A program made the translations under genes and the position numbers. Shown here piece by piece: positions 1 through 3,508 of a stretch of 5,439 nucleotides of DNA; the stretch's first letter is position 1, and each line of letters starts with the position of its first letter. Below the pieces are notes generated by a model. The model made no database searches. It was not told where the DNA came from and saw nothing but the letters and a program-made list of their open reading frames with translations. The DNA comes from an uncultured Lachnospiraceae bacterium (GTDB lineage Bacteria; Bacillota; Clostridia; Lachnospirales; Lachnospiraceae), in assembly GCA_910584325.1 (NCBI GenBank), contig CAJTZH010000128.1, positions 1 through 5,439 of the forward strand. The letters are read 5' to 3'.

Positions 1-255
1 CCCCGGTACTTTTTCCAGACGAAGCCTGTTGGCTTCTTTTACTTTCTCAATAACTTCAAATAATCTGGCGCGCCCCTTTAGTCCATACTCTTTTAACGGC
101 GGGGACACCGCAAGGCAGATTGTTTTTTCCGTTCTGGTATAATCCGCCACCACAAGATTAACGTCCAACGGGTCCAGTCCCCGTTCCACGCACTCTACGG
201 AAGCATAAAATGATTTTAAATCAATTGCGATATAACTGCAATTTTCTTCTGTCAT
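1..255 (-). CDS. Y-family translesion DNA polymerase (UmuC/DinB-like), N-terminal 85 residues, cut by window edge
   Basis: Only the first 85 codons are present; the gene continues beyond position 1. Residues 9-21 read IAIDLKSFYASVE, the Y-family motif I. Asp12 would be the first metal-binding catalytic aspartate, and Tyr17 sits at the steric-gate position, as in UmuC (DinB usually has Phe). Next come VERGLDPL and a stretch reading VVADYTRTEKTICLAVSP, then GLKGRARLFEV, typical of the finger/palm start in the Firmicute UmuC/UvrX (YqjW)-like group. The family copies past DNA lesions at low fidelity. The ATG at 255-253 has a strong AAGGAGG ribosome binding site (269-263) 7 bases upstream. The start overlaps the stop of a small upstream ORF (ATGA), suggesting translational coupling. 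A consensus promoter with a LexA-type box lies about 270 bases upstream. The second catalytic motif (SxDE) lies outside the window, so activity cannot be judged. UmuC-like versus DinB-like is an inference from Tyr17 and overall wording. Confidence 0.88.
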   Translation of the reverse strand, partial: MTEENCSYIAIDLKSFYASVECVERGLDPLDVNLVVADYTRTEKTICLAVSPPLKEYGLKGRARLFEVIEKVKEANRLRLEKVPG

Positions 256-386
256 TTCAACGCCTCCTTCAAAAATTTCTTATGCCAGATGCATGGTATT
301 ATCATGCCCCAAAACAGCAGAATAATTAACCACGGCAGCCTTTTTTCATACTTCAGACGATGGTTTCTTTTAAATCCGCCTCCCAT
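252..386 (-). CDS. Small single-pass membrane protein (44 aa), coupled to the Y-family polymerase
   Basis: I do not recognise a family for this ORF. It runs from ATG (386-384) to TGA (254-252), and the TGA overlaps the polymerase ATG as ATGA. The product has a basic N-terminus (Lys6, Arg7, His9, Arg10, Lys12, Lys15, Arg16), one hydrophobic segment at residues 18-34 (PWLIILLFWGMIIPCIW) and a basic tail (HKKFLKEALK). This is the layout of a small single-span membrane protein; the positive-inside rule gives no clear orientation because both flanks are basic. The polymerase ribosome binding site lies inside its last codons. Its own ribosome binding site is weak: GGG about 6-8 bases before the ATG and no full AGGAGG. 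It sits downstream of the SOS-type promoter, so it would be the first gene of a damage-induced operon. The alternative is that this is merely a long untranslated leader. The hydrophobic block framed by lysines and the exact ATGA overlap make coding moderately likely. Confidence 0.5.
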   Translation of the reverse strand: MGGGFKRNHRLKYEKRLPWLIILLFWGMIIPCIWHKKFLKEALK

Positions 387-528
387 TCCATCCCAAAAAA
401 GGGTATAAAAAATACACCGTCACGAAACTTCAAACAATCAATTTCCTGTCCAGTGGTTTAAAAGGCATATCAAATAAAACGACTCAGACGGGCAAACGTT
501 CACTTCCTGCTATCCTATTTATTTTTTT

Positions 529-557
529 ATTATACAAACATTTGTTCTGGTTGTCAA
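529..557 (-). promoter_or_regulatory. Consensus sigma-A promoter for the SOS/polymerase unit
   Basis: Read on the minus strand, TTGACA (557-552) is followed by a 17-base spacer and TATAAT (534-529), a perfect consensus -35/-10 pair at optimal spacing. Transcription would begin near 522, leaving roughly 270 bases before the polymerase ATG, which is room for the 44-codon ORF. Such a strong core promoter would need repression, which fits the LexA-type box inside the spacer. Confidence 0.85.
535..548 (-). promoter_or_regulatory. LexA (DinR) SOS box in the promoter spacer
   Basis: On the minus strand the spacer contains GAACAAATGTTTG. This fits the Gram-positive LexA/DinR operator, CGAAC-RNRY-GTTYG, with the four central bases AAAT matching RNRY and only the outermost first base deviating (A for C). 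It lies exactly between the -35 and -10 hexamers, where bound LexA would block RNA polymerase. The position and the damage-polymerase gene downstream support each other. Binding itself is inferred. Confidence 0.75.
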
Positions 558-626
558 GATGTAACATTTTGGTATTTCTCCATTCTCGACCAACTGATAC
601 AGCCGAAACACTCCACAAAATCAGTT

Positions 627-662
627 CTACTTTTGTAAAATAACATAAAACTTTTTCATCAT
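627..662 (-). other. 11-codon micro-ORF with a good ribosome binding site
   Basis: GGAGG (671-667) stands 4 bases before tandem ATG ATG codons (662-657), opening a reading frame for MMKKFYVILQK and ending at TAG (629-627). The initiation signal is as good as those of the real genes in this window, but the peptide is tiny. It could be a leader peptide, a small hydrophobic peptide, or the surviving start of a lost gene. No promoter of its own is visible. The SOS-unit promoter lies downstream, so it could only be read through from the lipoprotein transcript. Confidence 0.3.
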
Positions 663-690
663 GATTCCTCCAAAAAAAACAGCACCCACC

Positions 691-720
691 AACACATCTT
701 TTAAGACTTAACGATGTGTT
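691..720. repeat. Inverted repeat (8-bp perfect arms)
   Basis: AACACATC (691-698) is matched by GATGTGTT (713-720). The intervening bases hold a further short palindrome, TTAAG-A-CTTAA (701-711). In the minus-strand transcript the hairpin is followed 10 bases later by eight U residues (679-672), so it may help end the lipoprotein transcript. The gap between stem and U run is longer than in a classical intrinsic terminator, and the stem is AT-rich. Confidence 0.5.
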
Positions 721-723
721 AAT

Positions 724-753
724 GAATGCTTCGCATTCTCTGCCCAGCGGCAG
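724..753. repeat. Two adjacent small hairpins after the lipoprotein gene
   Basis: GAATGC-TTC-GCATTC (724-738) is a 6-bp perfect inverted repeat with a 3-base loop. CTGCC-CAGC-GGCAG (740-753) is a 5-bp perfect inverted repeat with a 4-base loop. They follow the lipoprotein stop codon closely (765) and precede the 691-720 repeat, giving three hairpins in a row. They may act as 3'-end stabilising structures or belong to a dispersed intergenic repeat. Nothing in the window settles which. Confidence 0.45.
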
Positions 754-764
754 GATTATTTATA

Positions 765-1394
765 TTAATTTAAATGCAGTTCCAAGGCATCTGCCTCCGC
801 TCCGTATCCTCTCCTGTACCCGGTCAGCCCCTTTCCCTCTTCCCATATAAAAGTCTCATAATATCCTGTTTCTACTAAAGTGTTGTATCCGTGATATTCT
901 CTTCTGTTTCCGTCCGCCAAGATATATTCATGCCATCCCCGCTCTTCCTCAGAAAGCGCATCCGCCCTTCCTTCCTCACAGCAGACAAGAGTTCCTTTAT
1001 CCGTAATGGTTTCCACATTTACCAGTTCATCTTTTACCGCTCCGTCACGAATAAAGTAAATTTTATCGTCCTGTACAAAAAACAGTCCCAGATCCCTTAC
1101 CGGAATCCCGTATCTGTCCACAATATCCTCGTTGATATCACATTTTAATTCATATAAAACACCCTCGTCATATTTTTTTATTTCGGTAATCATTAACTGT
1201 ATCTGATTCATATCCGACAACGAATCAAAGGATGTCGTCAATTTGTACGAATAGGCAGTATCCACATTTGGAAAAAAGAACCCCCATATCTCCTGCATGG
1301 GAGCCTCCGGCGTTTTCTGACAGGCAGAGCAGCCTGCAGCAACAAGACACAGTATACTGCTTATCAAAATGAATCTTAAACTTTTCATCTGCAA
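765..1394 (-). CDS. Putative secreted lipoprotein of unknown function
   Basis: The product has a lipoprotein signal: basic start (MKSLR), a hydrophobic core, then LVAAGC with the lipidated cysteine at residue 22 (numbered from the TTG). Ala at -3 is permitted but less common than Leu. A second nearby Cys (25) could not fit the signal as well. The mature part of about 187 residues is acidic, rich in alternating hydrophobic/aromatic stretches, and ends in a block containing YYETFIWEEGKGLTGYRRGYG. It is probably a beta-rich, membrane-anchored protein on the outer face of the cytoplasmic membrane. I do not recognise the family. The start is ambiguous. GAGG (1403-1400) lies 5 bases before the TTG at 1394-1392 and 11 bases before the ATG at 1388-1386; the ATG would give 207 residues. 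The gene stands alone between the tsf terminator and the SOS unit, with its own promoter. Confidence 0.8.
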   Translation of the reverse strand: MQMKSLRFILISSILCLVAAGCSACQKTPEAPMQEIWGFFFPNVDTAYSYKLTTSFDSLSDMNQIQLMITEIKKYDEGVLYELKCDINEDIVDRYGIPVRDLGLFFVQDDKIYFIRDGAVKDELVNVETITDKGTLVCCEEGRADALSEEERGWHEYILADGNRREYHGYNTLVETGYYETFIWEEGKGLTGYRRGYGAEADALELHLN

Positions 1395-1428
1395 ATCGTC
1401 CTCACTACCATTTTCTGCTGTTGATTTG

Positions 1429-1457
1429 ATTATAATAGTGCGTCATAACAGTGTCAA
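1429..1457 (-). promoter_or_regulatory. Consensus sigma-A promoter for the lipoprotein gene
   Basis: Read on the minus strand, TTGACA (1457-1452), a 17-base spacer and TATAAT (1434-1429) form a perfect consensus promoter. Transcription would begin near 1422, giving a leader of about 28 bases. It lies just past the tsf terminator, so the lipoprotein is transcribed independently of rpsB-tsf. No obvious operator is visible in the spacer, so strong constitutive expression is the simplest reading. Confidence 0.85.
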
Positions 1458-1483
1458 GAAACAGAAAACTTCTGACCTGCAAT

Positions 1484-1529
1484 AAAAAAACCCTGCAAAT
1501 AACATTCTCATGCCATTTACAGGGGTTTT
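1484..1529 (-). terminator. Rho-independent terminator of rpsB-tsf
   Basis: About 20 bases after the tsf stop, the minus-strand RNA can pair AAAACCCCTGTAAAT (1529-1515) with ATTTGCAGGGTTTT (1500-1487), with one bulged C and one G-U pair. A loop of about 14 bases and a terminal run of seven T (1490-1484) complete a standard intrinsic terminator. Confidence 0.9.
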
Positions 1530-1549
1530 CTTCTTATATATTTTTAAAA

Positions 1550-2485
1550 TTACATTCCCATCTGCTTTGCAACTTCCTCTGCAAAGTTCTCTTCCTTCTT
1601 CTCCATGCCTTCGCCTTTTTCAAGACGTACAAATCTCTTGATAGAAAGGTTAGAACCTGTAGCCTTTGCAACCTGCGCAACATACTGACCAACAGTCTGC
1701 TTTCCGTCCTCTGCCTTTACATAAACCTGCTCAAGCAGACAAACTTCCTTCAGCTCCTTGTTCAGACGTCCGGAAACGGCGCCCTCGATAACCTTGTCCG
1801 GTTTTCCGGCAAACTTCGGGTCGTTTGCAATCTGCGCCTTCAATATTTCCATCTCGTGCGCCTTATATTCCTCGGAAACCTCATCCGTAGAAACGTACTT
1901 TGGATTTAAAGCGGCAATCTGCATTGCAATGTTCTTGAGCGCTTCCTTCACTTCGTCATTGACAACGGATGCGCCTGCTTCTACCAGCACGCCGATTTTT
2001 CCTTCACCGTGAACATATGATACAACGCAGTCCGCGTTTAAAATTTTCTCAAATCTTCTGATGCTTAACTTTTCGCCGATTCTTGCAACCATAGATGAAA
2101 GCTGCTGCTCAACAGTCTTTGAAGGGTCTGCCGCCCAGTTTTCCGCCAAAAACTCTTCTACGGAAGATGCGTCTGACGCGAGCGCCTGCTTTGCAACTTC
2201 GTCAACATACGCGTTAAATTCCGCATTCTTGGCAACGAAATCCGTCTCGGAATTTACTTCTACCACAACGGCGTTCTTATCGTCTACAACCAACGTCTTG
2301 ACAACGCCTTCGGCTGCGATTCTTCCTGCCTTCTTTGCTGCTGCCGCAAGTCCTTTTTCTCTCAAAAATTCAACTGCTTTATCCATATCGCCGTCTGTCT
2401 CTGCAAGAGCTTTCTTACAGTCCATCATACCTGCGCCTGTCATTTCTCTTAAATCTTTTACCATCTTTGCTGTTACTTCTGCCAT
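1550..2485 (-). CDS. tsf: Translation elongation factor Ts (EF-Ts)
   Basis: EF-Ts is the cytoplasmic nucleotide-exchange factor that releases GDP from EF-Tu so that it can reload with GTP. The N-terminal UBA-like domain (about residues 1-55) carries signature 1, LREMTGAGMMDCKKAL (12-27). Signature 2, EVNSETDFVAK (76-86), contains TDFV (81-84), the segment that contacts the EF-Tu G domain. The core dimerisation-type repeats follow, with KFAGKPDKVIEGAVSGRLNK and VEQQLSSMVARIGEKLSIRRF recognisable. The length of 311 residues is normal for the long form of the family. I chose ATG at 2485-2483 because family members begin MAEVTAKMVK. An in-frame TTG at 2491-2489 would add two residues and sits only 4 bases from AGGAGG (2501-2496), while the ATG is 10 bases away. 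It is preceded by rpsB with an attenuator-like hairpin between, and followed by a strong terminator. Confidence 0.97.
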   Translation of the reverse strand: MAEVTAKMVKDLREMTGAGMMDCKKALAETDGDMDKAVEFLREKGLAAAAKKAGRIAAEGVVKTLVVDDKNAVVVEVNSETDFVAKNAEFNAYVDEVAKQALASDASSVEEFLAENWAADPSKTVEQQLSSMVARIGEKLSIRRFEKILNADCVVSYVHGEGKIGVLVEAGASVVNDEVKEALKNIAMQIAALNPKYVSTDEVSEEYKAHEMEILKAQIANDPKFAGKPDKVIEGAVSGRLNKELKEVCLLEQVYVKAEDGKQTVGQYVAQVAKATGSNLSIKRFVRLEKGEGMEKKEENFAEEVAKQMGM

Positions 2486-2513
2486 TTTCAATAAACCTCC
2501 TGATCAATACTTT

Positions 2514-2550
2514 AAAAATGCTCCAACCTGTTTTATCAGGTTGAAGCATT
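2514..2550 (-). terminator. Hairpin between rpsB and tsf, probable partial terminator/attenuator
   Basis: In the minus-strand RNA, AATGCTTCAACCTG (2550-2537) pairs with CAGGTTGGAGCATT (2530-2517) over 14 positions (one G-U) with a 6-base loop. The T run is short: five T, two of them within the stem. A strong stem with a weak U tract, placed 17 bases after the rpsB stop and just upstream of the tsf ribosome binding site, suggests partial read-through that sets a higher level of S2 than EF-Ts message. It could also be an RNA-stability or processing element. Confidence 0.75.
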
Positions 2551-2567
2551 ATCAAATACACTAATAA

Positions 2568-3311
2568 TTAAGCTTCAACATTCTCTTCAACTGCTTCCAC
2601 AGCTGTCTCTTCCTCTGCCAGCGCTTCTTCGCCCTGATTTGCCTCAATAACTGCATCTGCCATTTTCGCAACAATAAGTTTAACGGCTCTGATTGCATCG
2701 TCGTTACCCGGAATAACAACATCCAGTTCCTCCGGGTCACAGTTTGTATCCGCAATACCGATTAACTTAACGCCAAGTGCGTGCGCTTCCTGAACACAGA
2801 TTCTCTCCTTCTTCGGGTCTACTACAAAAATAGCGTCCGGAATTCTCTTCATATTCTTGATACCGCCAAGATTCTTCTCAAGCTTCTCAAGTTCTTTCTT
2901 TAACTTAATAACTTCTTTCTTAGGAAGAACGTCAAATGTTCCGTCTTCCTGCATTGCCTCAATCGCCTTTAATCTGGCAATTCTGCTCTCGATTGTCTTG
3001 AAATTGGTCAGCATACCGCCTAACCATCTCTCGTTTACATAGAACATTCCGCAGCGCTCAGCCTCTGTCTTCACCGCGTCCTGCGCCTGCTTCTTTGTTC
3101 CTACAAACAAAATGTTACCGCCGTTCGCCGCGATATCGGCTACTGCCTGATAAGCCTCGTCAACTTTCACAACGGACTTCTGTAAGTCGATAATGTGAAT
3201 GTTGTTTCTCTCTGTGTAGATGTACTCCGCCATCTTAGGATTCCATCTCTTTGTCTGATGTCCGAAATGAACACCTGCTTCCAGTAACTGCTTCATAGAA
3301 ATTACGCTCAT
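2568..3311 (-). CDS. rpsB: 30S ribosomal protein S2
   Basis: S2 binds late to the 30S subunit between head and body and is needed to recruit S1-type function. The 247 residues match the usual length. The N-terminus MSVISMKQLLEAGVHFGHQTKRWNP-type block (residues 1-25) is diagnostic, followed by YIYTERNNIHIIDLQKS and ILFVGTKKQAQ. ERWLGGMLTNFKTI and the second family signature, PDAIFVVDPKKE followed by EAHALGVKLIGIADTNCDP, are also present. A coiled coil of alternating Lys/Glu lies near residues 125-150. The acidic C-terminal tail (rich in Glu and Ala, about the last 25 residues) is a common variable extension. The ATG at 3311-3309 has GGAGG (3324-3320) 8 bases upstream. The frame stays open for 51 codons further, but that part overlaps the promoter and resembles no S2, so it is not coding. 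It is probably cotranscribed with tsf. Confidence 0.97.
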   Translation of the reverse strand: MSVISMKQLLEAGVHFGHQTKRWNPKMAEYIYTERNNIHIIDLQKSVVKVDEAYQAVADIAANGGNILFVGTKKQAQDAVKTEAERCGMFYVNERWLGGMLTNFKTIESRIARLKAIEAMQEDGTFDVLPKKEVIKLKKELEKLEKNLGGIKNMKRIPDAIFVVDPKKERICVQEAHALGVKLIGIADTNCDPEELDVVIPGNDDAIRAVKLIVAKMADAVIEANQGEEALAEEETAVEAVEENVEA

Positions 3312-3348
3312 TTTATATACCTCCAGGTTTTTAAATACTTCCACATAC

Positions 3349-3390
3349 TTCAAACATCCGAAAACCGCAAGCGTATCGGCACCCTTCGAA
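3349..3390 (-). promoter_or_regulatory. Foldable rpsB leader, candidate S2 autoregulatory structure
   Basis: The leader of about 100 bases contains a nested hairpin. TTCGAA (3390-3385) can pair with TTTGAA (3354-3349), and inside it CCGA (3379-3376) with TCGG (3361-3358), closed by a short CG-rich tip. S2 is known to repress its own message through the rpsB leader in several bacteria. Whether this hairpin does so here is inference from position only, and it does not clearly match a motif I can name. Confidence 0.3.
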
Positions 3391-3422
3391 CAATTCATAT
3401 GCGTGTTTTTTACAACTATAAT

Positions 3423-3451
3423 AGAATACCACAAGATGCGTACTTTGACAA
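3423..3451 (-). promoter_or_regulatory. Probable rpsB promoter
   Basis: On the minus strand, TTGTCA (3451-3446), a 17-base spacer and TATTCT (3428-3423) make a plausible sigma-A promoter. It is helped by an extended -10 TGG just before the -10 hexamer and by A-rich tracts upstream that could act as an UP element. An overlapping TATTAT (3423-3418) is a better hexamer but sits too far (22 bases) from the -35. Transcription would begin near 3416, giving a leader of about 105 bases. Confidence 0.55.
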
Positions 3452-3475
3452 GTACATTTTTCATCTTGTGGTATT
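3425..3475. repeat. 14-bp perfect inverted repeat bracketing the rpsB promoter
   Basis: AATACCACAAGATG (3425-3438) is the exact reverse complement of 3462-3475. Between them lies a second inverted repeat, GTACTT-TGAC-AAGTAC (3440-3455). The right-hand arm in the sense of transcription covers the -10 region and the inner repeat covers the -35. The whole could be an operator for a dimeric regulator, or a 3'-end hairpin for the pectate lyase message, whose stop codon is 34 bases upstream of it. No U run follows it in the minus-strand direction. Confidence 0.75.
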
Positions 3476-3490
3476 TTCTTGTGGTATTTT
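3465..3490. repeat. Perfect tandem duplication of a 13-base unit
   Basis: CTTGTGGTATTTT occurs twice back to back (3465-3477 and 3478-3490). Its core is also present in inverted form at 3425-3438, so three copies of the same motif lie within about 65 bases upstream of rpsB. The tandem may be a slippage product or a pair of regulator sites. Confidence 0.85.
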
Positions 3491-3508
3491 CAACCCAATA
3501 TTATGCTT

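Larger units (their letters stand above)
387..764. other. Intergenic region between the lipoprotein and the SOS unit
   Basis: This stretch of about 380 bases holds the hairpins (691-753), the micro-ORF (627-662), and the SOS promoter with its LexA-type box (529-557). Bases 387-528 are the presumed 5' leader. They contain one 12-codon ATG frame (468-430) without a ribosome binding site, and another short open stretch lacking an ATG start with a good site. I do not support either as a gene. Confidence 0.6.

Noticed and set aside
430..468. 12-codon ATG frame on the minus strand in the SOS leader
   Set aside because: No ribosome binding site and no supporting features; a chance frame in a 5' leader is the simplest reading.
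484..708. About 75 codons open on the minus strand across the SOS promoter
   Set aside because: No start codon with a ribosome binding site, and it overlaps the promoter and operator. At most it is a remnant of a decayed gene following the micro-ORF.
2061..2564. Long plus-strand frame opposite tsf (167 codons)
   Set aside because: Antisense shadow of the tsf coding frame, Ser/Ala-rich with no family resemblance or ribosome binding site. The same applies to the plus-strand frames at 891-1148, 1451-1909, 1758-2012, 2335-2544, 2857-3042, 3603-3812 and 4771-5049.
2561..2755. 64-codon minus-strand frame inside rpsB
   Set aside because: Alternate frame of the rpsB 3' end, arising from its Glu/Ala-rich tail; it has no start signal.
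3312..3464. 51-codon N-terminal extension of rpsB opening at an ATG at 3464
   Set aside because: It has no ribosome binding site, runs through the promoter and inverted repeat, and does not resemble S2 proteins. The ATG at 3311 has an ideal site and the family N-terminus.
3425..3475. Reading the 14-bp inverted repeat as an intrinsic terminator of the pectate lyase gene
   Set aside because: No T run follows in the minus-strand direction. It is kept as an inverted repeat with open function.
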